DNA from: JAAFHB01 sp038236995
GTDB taxonomy: Bacteria; Bacteroidota; Bacteroidia; Bacteroidales; Prolixibacteraceae
Length of the DNA stretch: 64,000 nt
Reading direction: 5' to 3'
Assembly (NCBI GenBank): GCA_038236995.1
Contig: JBBRZE010000017.1
Span: forward strand, 7,005-71,004
Part shown: positions 17,933 to 26,962 of the stretch, one piece after another
Layout of the letters: every line of letters begins with the position of its first letter
Position numbering within the stretch: position 1 is the first letter of the stretch
Position numbers and translations under genes: made by a program
The notes under the pieces: generated by a model
What the model saw: the letters and a program-made list of their open reading frames with translations, nothing else
What the model was told of the DNA's origin: nothing
Databases searched by the model: none

Positions 17933-18754
17933 TTGAACGATTTTCGTACGCGAACATTCTGGGGTCTCCTTTATGTAATAGTTCTTCTGGGGGCAATCCT
18001 TCTCGGACCTTTTACGTTTGCGTTGCTATTTTTTATTCTTTCAATATTTGCACTTCGTGAATTTTACACCTTATGCCAGGTAGCGGGGTTCTCTCCTCAG
18101 ATTTATCCTGGACTCATTACCGGGGCTGTCATCTTTGTTTTATCGTTTTTTGTTGCAAATCAATCCATTACTTACGCTGCATTTTACTTTCTGTTGCCTC
18201 TGATATACGCCATCCCGGTTTACGAGCTTTTTCGTAAAAAGAAAAATACGATGGCCAATATTGCCCTCACCGGATTCGGAATCACCTTTGTATCCATTCC
18301 TTTTTCGATGCTCAACTTTCTTGCATTTCCTGAATTTGAAGGATTCAAAGTCTACAATCACGGATTGCTGATCAGTCTGTTCGTATTAGTGTGGGCAGGT
18401 GATTCCGGGGCTTATATTTTCGGTGTCCGGTTTGGCCGTCACCGTTTGTTTGAAAGAATTTCTCCTAAAAAGTCCTGGGAAGGTCTTTTGGGAGGCGTAA
18501 TCACCGCAATTTTTACTGCATGGATTCTTAATTTGTTATTTCCACAGTACAATATTATTTTGCTGATAGTTATGGCTATCGTTGTCGTCATTTCGGGAAC
18601 CCTTGGCGATTTAGTTGAGTCGATGATTAAACGAAGCATCGGTGTAAAAGATTCCGGGCGCTTTATGCCGGGTCATGGTGGGCTACTTGATCGCTTCGAC
18701 AGTATCCTGCTGGCTTCTCCGGTGATTTATTTTGTATTCCAATTTTTTAGCTGA
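17933..18754 (+). CDS. cdsA: Phosphatidate cytidylyltransferase
   Basis: A 273-residue polytopic membrane enzyme that makes CDP-diacylglycerol from phosphatidate and CTP. The C-terminal CDS signature is complete: 'SMIKRSIGVKDSGRFMPGHG' followed by GLLDRFDS. About eight hydrophobic helices are visible. Translation probably starts at the TTG 17933, 2 bp after the DUF2007 frame, because the next in-frame ATG lies about 105 codons inside. Its product is the substrate of PssA downstream. Confidence 0.95.
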   Translation: MNDFRTRTFWGLLYVIVLLGAILLGPFTFALLFFILSIFALREFYTLCQVAGFSPQIYPGLITGAVIFVLSFFVANQSITYAAFYFLLPLIYAIPVYELFRKKKNTMANIALTGFGITFVSIPFSMLNFLAFPEFEGFKVYNHGLLISLFVLVWAGDSGAYIFGVRFGRHRLFERISPKKSWEGLLGGVITAIFTAWILNLLFPQYNIILLIVMAIVVVISGTLGDLVESMIKRSIGVKDSGRFMPGHGGLLDRFDSILLASPVIYFVFQFFS

Positions 18755-18794
18755 GGATTATTTGCTTAATTTCGCGTCACAATAGTTTAAACTT

Positions 18795-19445
18795 ATGAGA
18801 GTTCACAAAGAAGGGTTTCTGGTTATCGTGATAGCGTTTTTAATCTGGCTGTCGCTCAATATCCTTGTTGGATTGACCGGTGAACTTTATTTCCGTTGTT
18901 TCACATTTCTTGCATCAACGCCGGTTTTAATACTGGTTATCCGATTTTTCCGTCATCCAAGACGTTCAGTTGAATTAAAACCGAATAGTGTTTTATCTCC
19001 CGCTGACGGACAGATTGTGGCCATTGAAGAAACTATGGAATCGGAATACTTTGGCGATCGGCGACTTCAGGTCTCCGTTTTTATGTCGGTTTACAATGTT
19101 CATGTTAACTGGGTACCCGTTCCAGGAATTATAAAATACTTTAAACATCACAACGGCCGGTTTATGGCAGCTTATCTGCCCAAATCGTCAACTGATAACG
19201 AAAGAGCTACAACTGTCATTCAAATGGCTGACGGTACTGAAATTCTTACAAGACAGATTGCAGGTGCAGTTGCCAAAAGAATTATCACCTACCCTGTTGC
19301 AGGAGCCAGTGTAACCCAGCGAAATGAACTTGGATTTATCAGGTTTGGCTCCCGGGTTGATCTTTTTCTCCCGACAGGGACAAAGGTCTATGTTGAATTA
19401 GGACAACTCGTAACTGGCAGTCAAACGGTTATTGCAGACTTATAA
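18795..19445 (+). CDS. psd: Phosphatidylserine decarboxylase proenzyme
   Basis: A 216-residue pyruvoyl-dependent enzyme converting phosphatidylserine to phosphatidylethanolamine. Two N-terminal membrane helices (residues about 8-50) precede 'VLSPADGQIVAIEE' and 'VFMSVYNVHVNWVPVPG'. The self-cleavage site is 'LGFIRFGSRVDLFLP', where the Gly-Ser bond yields the pyruvoyl group. The short length and cleavage motif fit the Bacteroidota PSD branch. Its last bases overlap an upstream in-frame extension of pssA, and real coding regions are 13 bp apart. Confidence 0.95.
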   Translation: MRVHKEGFLVIVIAFLIWLSLNILVGLTGELYFRCFTFLASTPVLILVIRFFRHPRRSVELKPNSVLSPADGQIVAIEETMESEYFGDRRLQVSVFMSVYNVHVNWVPVPGIIKYFKHHNGRFMAAYLPKSSTDNERATTVIQMADGTEILTRQIAGAVAKRIITYPVAGASVTQRNELGFIRFGSRVDLFLPTGTKVYVELGQLVTGSQTVIADL

Positions 19446-19458
19446 TTATTTTCAAACA

Positions 19459-20205
19459 ATGATTCGCAAGAACATTCCCAATTTTATTACTTGTTTAAAT
19501 GTTGTGTCGGGGAGTCTTGCCGTACTTTTCGCAATTAAAGGGCAACTTACTACTTCTGTGATTTTAATCATCGCAGCTGCCATCTTCGACTTTTTCGACG
19601 GAATGGCTGCCCGTTGGCTCAAAGCCTATTCTCCGATGGGAAAAGAACTGGATTCATTGGCAGATCTGATCTCTTTTGGCCTGGCTCCGGGTGCCCTCAT
19701 GATGGTAATGATGGAATACGCCCTGTTTGGACAGAATGTTCGTGCAGAAAGCTTTGCTAGTTTATCAGTGTGGGAATTATCCTGCATTTCAGCGTCTTTA
19801 CTGATTCCTGTTTTTTCTGCACTTCGATTGGCCAAGTTCAACATCGACACAAGACAGACGGAGTCTTTTATTGGATTACCAACCCCTGCAAATGCACTTT
19901 TAATTACTGCGCTGGCGCTTATTACCGAGCATGGCAAATACGATGTTCTTGATGCATTTATTTTGCAACCAGTTGCACTGCTTCTGATTACAATCATAAT
20001 GTCTTTCCTTTTGGTTTCAGAACTGCCAATGTTTTCGTTAAAGCTCAAAAACCTTTCATGGGAAGACAATAAGGTTCGATTTACATTTATTGCAATTTCA
20101 GTTGCTCTGTTTATTGCATTCAATATCTATGGTATCGCCGCAGCAATAATTAGTTTTATCCTTATTTCTGTTTTCATCAGATTAAATGGTCACAAACCGG
20201 TTTGA
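19459..20205 (+). CDS. pssA: CDP-diacylglycerol--serine O-phosphatidyltransferase
   Basis: A 248-residue membrane enzyme that makes phosphatidylserine from CDP-diacylglycerol and serine. The CDP-alcohol phosphotransferase motif DGxxAR-x8-GxxxDxxxD is present as 'FDGMAARWLKAYSPMGKELD' followed by SLAD. It starts with 'MIRKNIPNFITCLNVVSG', normal for this family; the nine extra in-frame residues from 19432 overlap psd and are rejected. It completes the cdsA-psd-pssA set for phosphatidylethanolamine. Confidence 0.95.
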   Translation: MIRKNIPNFITCLNVVSGSLAVLFAIKGQLTTSVILIIAAAIFDFFDGMAARWLKAYSPMGKELDSLADLISFGLAPGALMMVMMEYALFGQNVRAESFASLSVWELSCISASLLIPVFSALRLAKFNIDTRQTESFIGLPTPANALLITALALITEHGKYDVLDAFILQPVALLLITIIMSFLLVSELPMFSLKLKNLSWEDNKVRFTFIAISVALFIAFNIYGIAAAIISFILISVFIRLNGHKPV

Positions 20206-20392
20206 CGACTCCCAATCAAATCAATCAATTGTATATCCATTTCATCAAATAATTCTCTTCAAAAAACTGACCGGCTTACAACCTTTTTGTAAGAATTAAT
20301 GTCTTACAAATAAAGAAACATTGCACTTCAGACCGAAGTTAAAATTGTGTAATCCTCAATTCACCGATCCAAATAAGTCATTCGTCGATTTT

Positions 20393-20426
20393 TTGCAGAC
20401 TCGTGAAATAACATTGTTTAATTTTG
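20393..20426 (+). promoter_or_regulatory. Promoter of the TonB receptor/DUF4249 operon
   Basis: TTG at 20393-20395 and TAATTTTG at 20419-20426 are 23 bp apart. The -7 box matches TAnnTTTG. The start codon follows 55 bp later, leaving a leader of about 50 nt. Further upstream, CTTACAA (20275-20281) and TTGTAAG (20287-20293) form a small hairpin after pssA without a T-run. Otherwise 20206-20392 shows nothing. Confidence 0.5.
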
Positions 20427-20481
20427 CGCATATAATCTGAAAACATCAACATCAACATTAAATCAACTCTTAGTCAACACG

Positions 20482-22845
20482 ATGATTATCAAAATGAAAT
20501 TAATTATTTTAAGTCTGTTATTTCTAATCATTGTACTACCTGTTTGGGCTGTCGATGATCATCCGGCAGGATTACTCACTATCAGCGGGTATGTTAAAGA
20601 TGCAGAAAGTGGAGAGACACTCATTGGAGCAACTGTAACTATCAGTGAATTAAGCACTGGTACAGCAGCAAATCAATATGGTTTTTATTCAATTAGTCTG
20701 AAACCTGCAAATTATATCCTTGAGTTCAGGTATATGGGGTATCAAACCATTCAAAAAACGATCAATCTAAATAAAGATATCGTCATAAATATTGAACTTA
20801 AGCCCGAAGAACACAAAATTGATGAAGTCGTAATTACAGCGGAGCGTCCGGAAGCCAATGTGAAAAAGGCGGAAATGAGCATTTCGAAACTGGAGATGAA
20901 AACAATTAAAAGAGTGCCGGCTCTTATGGGTGAAGTTGATGTGCTAAAAGTGATCCAAATGCTTCCCGGCGTCCAGTCAACTGCGGAAGGAACTTCAGGA
21001 TTTAGCGTCAGAGGCGGCGGTAATGACCAGAATCTGATTCTTCTGGATGAAGCTACCGTTTACAATGCATCCCATTTGATGGGATTCTTTTCGGTTTTCA
21101 ACAACGATGCAGTCCGGGATGTAAAACTTTACAAGGGAGATATTCCAGCAAATTACGGGGGACGACTTTCATCTGTTCTCGATGTAAGGATGAAAGAGGG
21201 AAACAACAAAAAATTCGCAGCTACCGGCGGCATTGGGTTAATATCAAGCAGATTAACACTCGAAGGGCCAATAGGTAACGAAAAAACTTCTTTCCTTTTG
21301 GCTGGTAGGCGTACTTATGCCGACTTGTTTTTCCCATTGATGTCGGATTCGAGTCTCAAAAAAAGCAAATTGTATTTCTACGACCTTAACTTAAAAATCA
21401 ATCATCAGATCAATGACCGTAACCGGCTGTACCTCTCTGCCTATACCGGGCGAGACCGCTTTGGTCAGAAAGGAAGTTCGGACGCCGGATTTGGAAACCT
21501 CACTGGAACGCTACGCTGGAATCATCTGATAACTAATAAACTGTTTTCGAATTTATCTGCAGTGGTTGCCCGATACGATTATTCGTTAAAGATGAAACAA
21601 GGTGGATCGAACTATGTGTGGAATTCGAACATGTTAGATTACACACTTAAACTTGATTTCAATTACTTTCCAAACCCCAATAATGAAATTAAGTTCGGAA
21701 TTGCATCTACGTTCCACGACTTCAATCCTGCCGACGCTTATATCGAAGGAGAAGGCAGCAAACTTGGAGCACCGGTTCCAAAAAGCTATGCACTCGAACA
21801 TGGCCTCTACCTATCGAATGAACAGAAAATCGGAGAAAAACTGACCATCAAATATGGTTTGCGCTACACTATTTTCCAGAACATTGGAACTGCAACAATT
21901 TATACGTTTGCCAAAGGATACCCTAATTATGCAGTGACTGATACCACTTATTATTCAAGCGGAAAGATCTTTAACACTTACGTGGGATTTGAGCCACGTC
22001 TCGGCATCAATTACACCTTCAATGAGCAGTCGTCTGTAAAAGCCAGTTTCTCGCACACGATCCAGAATATGCAGCTCGCCTCGAACTCTGCAGGTGGAAT
22101 GCCGCTTGATGTATGGTTTGCATCGGGTCCAAACATCAAACCACAAAAGGCGAACCAGTATGCGATCGGATATTTCAGAAATTTCGCCAACAATACAATT
22201 GAAACATCGGTCGAAAGTTATTACAAACAGATGTATGATGTTATTGATTTTAAAGATAATGCCCAGTTATTGATGAATCCCCGGATGGAAGGCGATATCC
22301 GGTCGGGAACAGCAAAAGCATATGGACTCGAGCTATATGTCAAAAAGAACAACGGCAAACTGAATGGTTGGATCAGCTACACCTTGTCGAAAGTTACACG
22401 TACAATTGTCGAAATCAATAACGGAAATCCCTACCCTACTTCATACGATAAGCCTCATAATATCAACCTTATCATGAATTATGAGTTCTCAAACCGCGTG
22501 ATTCTCTCAGGGAACTGGGTTTATGCAACCGGCGCTCCAATCACTTTCCCTGTAGGATCGTATGTGATCGATAACACTTACGGGAAGTATTACTCAGCCC
22601 GTAACGGTTACAGAATGCGCGATTACCACCGGCTGGACATATCCCTGACAATTAAAGGGAAAGAACATCCCGGCAAAAAATGGGAAGGCGAATGGGTTTT
22701 CTCGATGTATAACGCCTATGGAAGACATAACGACTGGATGATCAACTTTGTGCAAGACTCGAAGGATGCTACAAAAGTTGTCGCAGAGAGATGGTATCTG
22801 CCTTTTGTATGCTTTCCAGGAATTACCTATAATTTCAAATTTTAA
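20482..22845 (+). CDS. TonB-dependent receptor with N-terminal carboxypeptidase-regulatory-like domain
   Basis: A 787-residue outer-membrane gated channel. A signal peptide is followed by a beta-sandwich domain ('LLTISGYVKDAESGETLIGA', residues about 30-115) and the plug ('VDVLKVIQMLPGVQST', 'SGFSVRGGGNDQNLILLDE'). Below the plug is a barrel of alternating aromatic strands ending in 'GITYNFKF' with a terminal Phe. The overlap of stop and start with a DUF4249 gene is characteristic of this receptor class, distinct from SusC/SusD. The substrate is not known; iron chelates or peptides are possibilities. ATG 20494 is an alternative start. Confidence 0.92.
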   Translation: MIIKMKLIILSLLFLIIVLPVWAVDDHPAGLLTISGYVKDAESGETLIGATVTISELSTGTAANQYGFYSISLKPANYILEFRYMGYQTIQKTINLNKDIVINIELKPEEHKIDEVVITAERPEANVKKAEMSISKLEMKTIKRVPALMGEVDVLKVIQMLPGVQSTAEGTSGFSVRGGGNDQNLILLDEATVYNASHLMGFFSVFNNDAVRDVKLYKGDIPANYGGRLSSVLDVRMKEGNNKKFAATGGIGLISSRLTLEGPIGNEKTSFLLAGRRTYADLFFPLMSDSSLKKSKLYFYDLNLKINHQINDRNRLYLSAYTGRDRFGQKGSSDAGFGNLTGTLRWNHLITNKLFSNLSAVVARYDYSLKMKQGGSNYVWNSNMLDYTLKLDFNYFPNPNNEIKFGIASTFHDFNPADAYIEGEGSKLGAPVPKSYALEHGLYLSNEQKIGEKLTIKYGLRYTIFQNIGTATIYTFAKGYPNYAVTDTTYYSSGKIFNTYVGFEPRLGINYTFNEQSSVKASFSHTIQNMQLASNSAGGMPLDVWFASGPNIKPQKANQYAIGYFRNFANNTIETSVESYYKQMYDVIDFKDNAQLLMNPRMEGDIRSGTAKAYGLELYVKKNNGKLNGWISYTLSKVTRTIVEINNGNPYPTSYDKPHNINLIMNYEFSNRVILSGNWVYATGAPITFPVGSYVIDNTYGKYYSARNGYRMRDYHRLDISLTIKGKEHPGKKWEGEWVFSMYNAYGRHNDWMINFVQDSKDATKVVAERWYLPFVCFPGITYNFKF

Positions 22846-23720
22846 TGATGATGAAGAATCTTAAAACCCGGATAATTTCAATTTTTATCCTTTCACTTAT
22901 TGCTGCAGGATGTACAGAGACCATCGATAATATTCAGCTCGATACCACCCGGCCTCGTTTGGTTGTCGAAGGCTATATTTCGACAGATACCACCCGTCAG
23001 ATGGTTAAACTATCGAAGTTGGGAGACGCGCTAATGAAAGATAAGATTCAGGTCATTTCAAATGCATTGATAACCATTTCGGACGGTACTACCACATTTG
23101 GACTAACCGAAGATCAAACAAAAAAAGGAACCTATTTCACTGCACCAGAAGTTTTTGGAGTTGCAGGACGGACTTATACCCTTTTGATTAAGAATGTAGA
23201 CATCAATAACGACAAGGTGATGGAAGAATACACAGCCCATTCATTGCTTAAACCATTGAATTCCATCGATTCGATTCATTTGGTTTATAATAATTTAAAT
23301 CCCCGGTTTAAAAATTGGAGTGTAAATCTGTACTCAATGGATCCCGGCAAGGGAAGAAATTTCTACCTTTTCAAGGTCCTAAAAAACAATACTCTACTGA
23401 CAGACAGTGTATTCAAATATTCGATAGGTGACAATAACGGCTTCGAAGGCAAGTACTTTAACGGATTTCCAGTATATAGTCTGAGAGAAGAGCGGAAAGA
23501 CGAAAAACTGAATCCGGGTGACACAATTAAAGTGGAGATGTATGGGATCACTGAAGATTATTACTCATTTATATACAGTTATATCTCCGATTATTATCCC
23601 AAAGTTCCGATCTTCAGCGGACCATCTGCCAATATCCCAACTAATATTAAGCCGATGGATGATGCAGTTGGCATTTTTGCGGCCTATTCAATCAAACGAA
23701 AAAGCATCATTTACAAATAG
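22845..23720 (+). CDS. DUF4249 family lipoprotein (partner of the TonB receptor)
   Basis: A 291-residue lipoprotein with a signal peptide ending 'SLIAAGC'. The mature part opens 'RPRLVVEGYISTDTTRQMVK', a pattern typical of DUF4249, and is beta-rich throughout ('ALITISDGTTTFGL'). The start codon shares a base with the receptor's stop (TAATG), so translation is coupled. It probably sits on the outer-membrane surface and helps the receptor bind its ligand, as inferred from the constant pairing of the two families. A 46-bp palindrome begins 18 bp after its stop and may also end the transcript. Confidence 0.88.
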   Translation: MMMKNLKTRIISIFILSLIAAGCTETIDNIQLDTTRPRLVVEGYISTDTTRQMVKLSKLGDALMKDKIQVISNALITISDGTTTFGLTEDQTKKGTYFTAPEVFGVAGRTYTLLIKNVDINNDKVMEEYTAHSLLKPLNSIDSIHLVYNNLNPRFKNWSVNLYSMDPGKGRNFYLFKVLKNNTLLTDSVFKYSIGDNNGFEGKYFNGFPVYSLREERKDEKLNPGDTIKVEMYGITEDYYSFIYSYISDYYPKVPIFSGPSANIPTNIKPMDDAVGIFAAYSIKRKSIIYK

Positions 23721-23738
23721 TACTTCCGTTCCGGAACA

Positions 23739-23784
23739 AAAAATACCACATTTACTTGTACGTACAAGTAAATGTGGTATTTTT
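23739..23784. promoter_or_regulatory. 46-bp perfect palindrome: likely GntR operator and terminator
   Basis: A perfect inverted repeat with no loop, centred between 23761 and 23762, 23 bp per arm. The core ACTTGTACGTACAAGT has the TTGTAC/GTACAA half-sites expected for a GntR-family dimer. It ends 17 bp before the start codon of the GntR gene, placing it over the promoter. The outer arms are A- and T-runs, so the RNA would also fold into a terminator for the DUF4249 transcript. Confidence 0.75.
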
Positions 23785-23801
23785 ATGAAAATTTGTTTCG
23801 C

Positions 23802-24509
23802 ATGGAGGGAAAAAGGTACAAACAGGTACAGAACTTTCTGAAACTTCAGATCCAGAAAGGCGATTATGTCGTCGGCGATTTCCTCCCTTCCGAAAATGAA
23901 CTTTGTGCATCCTTCAGCATCACAAGAACAACCGCTCGAAAAGCACTTGAAGAACTGATGAAAGAAGGTTTCATCGAACGTCAGCAGGGAAAAGGAAGCA
24001 TTGTGCGTGAACGCAGGCAATCGCTTGGTTTATTGAACGTAAAAGGGTTCTCCGAAGCAGTTGGTAAGGATGTATCCACTGTTTTTCTTCAGCATCCCAA
24101 ACCAGGTTTTTGGAGTCCCGAAATCCATTTTTCAATTTGCGAAGCGGATATAAAAGAACCATGCATTCATTTTGCACGTCTCAGATGCGTGGGAGATATT
24201 CCGGTCATGATCGAATACAACTGGTTGGCGGGTACCCACCTTGAAGGAATTGTGGGTTTTAAATTTATTGATGATTCATTCTTTAAAACGCTGAGCCAGC
24301 ATTACCGGATTGAAATCACCGGATCGGAACAAGAGCTTCGGGCGGAAAATGCTAACAAGGACATAGCTGTGCTGCTTAAAATACCTCTTGGTTTCCCTAT
24401 TCTCCATATTTCGGTAAAGTTCCACACCAGCAAAAATAACTTCTATATATACAGTGAATTATATTGCAATACAGCTAATTACCCAATCGGGAACAGCTAT
24501 CATCTTTAA
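23802..24509 (+). CDS. GntR family (HutC-type) transcriptional regulator
   Basis: A 235-residue DNA-binding repressor. The N-terminal winged helix spans about residues 5-70, with 'GDFLPSENELCASFSITRTT' and 'ARKALEELMKEGFIERQQGK'. The remainder is a UTRA ligand-binding domain ('CIHFARLRCVGDIPVMIEYN', 'EQELRAENANKDIAVLLKIP'). An in-frame ATG at 23772 lies within the palindrome, so ATG 23802 is chosen. The gene precedes deoC, a HAD phosphatase and a nucleoside hydrolase, so it probably senses a nucleoside breakdown product and controls this operon and itself. Confidence 0.9.
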   Translation: MEGKRYKQVQNFLKLQIQKGDYVVGDFLPSENELCASFSITRTTARKALEELMKEGFIERQQGKGSIVRERRQSLGLLNVKGFSEAVGKDVSTVFLQHPKPGFWSPEIHFSICEADIKEPCIHFARLRCVGDIPVMIEYNWLAGTHLEGIVGFKFIDDSFFKTLSQHYRIEITGSEQELRAENANKDIAVLLKIPLGFPILHISVKFHTSKNNFYIYSELYCNTANYPIGNSYHL

Positions 24510-24530
24510 TAATGATTTAAACAAAACGAT

Positions 24531-25247
24531 ATGACAAAAGTAAAAGAACTCGCAAAGATGATTGACCACTCGATTCTTCATCCAACAATGACCGATGCAG
24601 ATTTAATAAGAGAGTGTGCTATCGCAAAGAAGTATGTCGTGGCTTCGGTTTGCGTAAAACCTTACATGGTAAAACAGGCCAAAGAGCTTCTTAAAGGGAC
24701 TACCGTTTTTGTTGGATGTGTGATCGGCTTTCCTGCTGGCAATTCCACAATTCCTGTTAAAGTTTTCGAAGCCGAAACAGCATGCAAGGACGGAGCAGTC
24801 GAAATTGATATGGTAATCAACATCGGCAAAGCACTTCAAGGCGAATGGGATTACATCGAAGAGGAGATCAAGGCAGTAACCGATACTAGCCATCGAAATA
24901 ATGCCATCGTAAAGGTGATTTTTGAAACCGACTATGTCACAAAAAAAGAGGATATTATTAAGCTTTGCGAAATCTGTACGAAGGTCAATGCCGACTATGT
25001 AAAGACTTCTACAGGTTTTGGTTTTGTGAAAACTGCGGATGGAAAATACGACTATGTCGGAGCCACTATTCCAAACCTACTGCTGATGCGCCAATATTCC
25101 GGACCAAAAGTTAAAATCAAAGCTGCCGGAGGTGTCCGTACACTCGATCAATTAATCGCCGTCAAAGAAGCAGGATGCACACGCTGTGGTGCAACCGCCA
25201 CCATAACCATGATGGAAGAGGCAATTATTCGTTTTGGTGACGAATAG
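24531..25247 (+). CDS. deoC: Deoxyribose-phosphate aldolase
   Basis: A 238-residue class I aldolase that splits 2-deoxyribose-5-phosphate into glyceraldehyde-3-phosphate and acetaldehyde. Visible signatures are 'MIDHSILHPTMTDADL', 'VEIDMVINIGKALQGEWDYI', the Schiff-base lysine in 'DYVKTSTGFG', and 'VKIKAAGGVRTLDQLIAV' with the proton-relay lysine. It starts 21 bp after the GntR gene and is the clearest clue to the operon's role in deoxynucleoside catabolism. Confidence 0.95.
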   Translation: MTKVKELAKMIDHSILHPTMTDADLIRECAIAKKYVVASVCVKPYMVKQAKELLKGTTVFVGCVIGFPAGNSTIPVKVFEAETACKDGAVEIDMVINIGKALQGEWDYIEEEIKAVTDTSHRNNAIVKVIFETDYVTKKEDIIKLCEICTKVNADYVKTSTGFGFVKTADGKYDYVGATIPNLLLMRQYSGPKVKIKAAGGVRTLDQLIAVKEAGCTRCGATATITMMEEAIIRFGDE

Positions 25248-25296
25248 CTAAACCTATCTTTCTCTTCAAAATAACAGGGTATAATACTACAAAAAG

Positions 25297-25986
25297 ATGC
25301 TCAAGCAAATCAAAGTAATAGGTTTTGACGCCGATGATACGCTCTGGGTGAATGAACCATTTTATCAGGAAGTTGAGAAGGAATTCTGTCAAATAATGAA
25401 ACCATACCTGATTGAAAAAGAGACCTCCGCAGAACTTTTCAAAACCGAAATGCAAAACCTGGAGATTTACGGATATGGCGCCAAAGGATTTATTTTAGCA
25501 ATGATTGAAACCGCCCTCCGGGCTACTGATGGAAAAATAACCGCTGCAGAAATTAATAAGATTCTTGAAATCGGGAAAACACTTCTTTCAATGCCCATTA
25601 AACTATTAGACGGCGTTGAAAATGTGCTGCAAAAACTTAAAAATTCCTTCAAATTAATTCTTGTTACCAAAGGTGACCTGCTAGATCAGGAGCGGAAACT
25701 GCAGAATTCAGGACTCATTGATTATTTCCATCACATCGAAATCATAAGTGACAAGCATGAAAATAATTACAAAAAACTCCTCGCCCACCTTGACATTAAA
25801 CCTGAAGAATTTCTGATGGTTGGAAATTCAATTAAATCAGATATCTTACCGGTGATTAACATTGGGGCAAAAGCTGTCCACATACCATTCGAAGTAACCT
25901 GGCAACACGAAAACAATCATTCCATTCCTGATATTGAGACTTTTATTACAGTTTCGGATATATCGCAAATTTTAAACATACTATAA
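25297..25986 (+). CDS. HAD family hydrolase
   Basis: A 229-residue haloacid-dehalogenase phosphatase. Motif I is 'GFDADDTLW' (Asp11 nucleophile, Asp13), motif II lies in 'LILVTKGD', and motifs III/IV in 'FLMVGNSIKSDILPVINIGA'. A helical cap of about 80 residues sits between motifs I and II. It is close to the pyrimidine-nucleotidase/phosphoglycolate-phosphatase branch. In an operon with deoC and a nucleoside hydrolase, a sugar-phosphate or nucleotide substrate is likely. Confidence 0.88.
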   Translation: MLKQIKVIGFDADDTLWVNEPFYQEVEKEFCQIMKPYLIEKETSAELFKTEMQNLEIYGYGAKGFILAMIETALRATDGKITAAEINKILEIGKTLLSMPIKLLDGVENVLQKLKNSFKLILVTKGDLLDQERKLQNSGLIDYFHHIEIISDKHENNYKKLLAHLDIKPEEFLMVGNSIKSDILPVINIGAKAVHIPFEVTWQHENNHSIPDIETFITVSDISQILNIL

Positions 25987-25998
25987 ATCATTTCCTCA

Positions 25999-26922
25999 AT
26001 GAAGTACCTGATCACTTTTTTCGCCTGCGTTTGTATTCAATTCTCTTCTGTTGCCCAGAAACAGAAAGTGTGGCTCGATGCCGACACGGGCAACGAAATG
26101 GATGATTTGTACGCAATTGTGAGGCTCGTCAAAGCATCTCAGATTGACCTGATTGGCTTAAGTTCGGCGCATTACAACAATCCCGATTTACTGGTTTTCG
26201 AAAAATGGAATGCCTACGATACCAAAGGATTGAATACAGTGGCCGAGAGCCAGCGACTCAATGAGCAAATTTTAAAAGCTTTGGGAAGACTGGATGTTGC
26301 TCATCCGCTGGGTGCCGACCGTCAGATCGGACGTGCCTGGGGTCAGCAGGATCCACGCGATTCGCCCGCTGCACAAGCCATTATAGCCGCTGTGAAAGAA
26401 CTTCCGGCAAATGAAAAACTCGACATCCTTACGATAGGTGCGATGACAAATATGGCCACCGCTCTGATAATTGCACCTGAGATCAAATCAAAGATTCGTT
26501 GTTTTGCACTTGGGGCACAGTACAATCCAAAGACCAAGGTATGGAATAAAAACGAATTCAATATCCGCAACGACCTGAATGCCTTCGACTATTTATTGAA
26601 TCTCGAAGGTTTTGATTTCACAGTGATGAGCCTTGAAGCGGCTAAACCTCTTCATTTCAAACGGGAAGAGACTTACAATCGTCTCGATGAAAAACTTGAA
26701 GTGGAAAAAATCCTGGAAGACCGGTGGCGTGAGCAAAATCCCCAGGACGAATCACGCGTGATGTGGGATCTGGCATTGGTTGAAGCTTATCTGAACCCCG
26801 CTTTGGCTCAGCTGAAGACTGTCACAACTCCGCCGGAAAACAAACAGCGAAATATTCGTGCTTACATTAAAATAGATGAAAAAGCACTATCGGATGATTT
26901 TTGGGATACACTAAAAAAATAA
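25999..26922 (+). CDS. Secreted nucleoside hydrolase-like protein
   Basis: A 307-residue protein with a Sec signal peptide ('FACVCIQFSSVAQ'). The calcium-binding motif of inosine-uridine hydrolases appears as 'VWLDADTGNEMDDLYAIV' (DxDxGxExDD rather than DTDxxxDD). 'LDILTIGAMTNMATALIIAP' and 'FNIRNDLNAFDYLL' follow the family pattern. It should release ribose or deoxyribose from nucleosides in the periplasm, but the divergent metal motif means another N- or O-glycoside could be the substrate. It is the last gene of the GntR-deoC-HAD unit, 12 bp after the HAD gene. Confidence 0.85.
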   Translation: MKYLITFFACVCIQFSSVAQKQKVWLDADTGNEMDDLYAIVRLVKASQIDLIGLSSAHYNNPDLLVFEKWNAYDTKGLNTVAESQRLNEQILKALGRLDVAHPLGADRQIGRAWGQQDPRDSPAAQAIIAAVKELPANEKLDILTIGAMTNMATALIIAPEIKSKIRCFALGAQYNPKTKVWNKNEFNIRNDLNAFDYLLNLEGFDFTVMSLEAAKPLHFKREETYNRLDEKLEVEKILEDRWREQNPQDESRVMWDLALVEAYLNPALAQLKTVTTPPENKQRNIRAYIKIDEKALSDDFWDTLKK

Positions 26923-26962
26923 ACAATAATTATACTTGTAACTTTATTGTTTTTAATAAATG

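Noticed and set aside
20482..23720. SusC/SusD polysaccharide-utilisation pair
   Set aside because: The partner is a DUF4249 lipoprotein, not a SusD-like helical protein, and the receptor is about 790 residues, shorter than typical SusC. No glycoside hydrolase is attached.
23772..23801. GntR start at ATG 23772
   Set aside because: It falls within the 46-bp palindrome, and the added ten residues do not fit the family's N-terminus.
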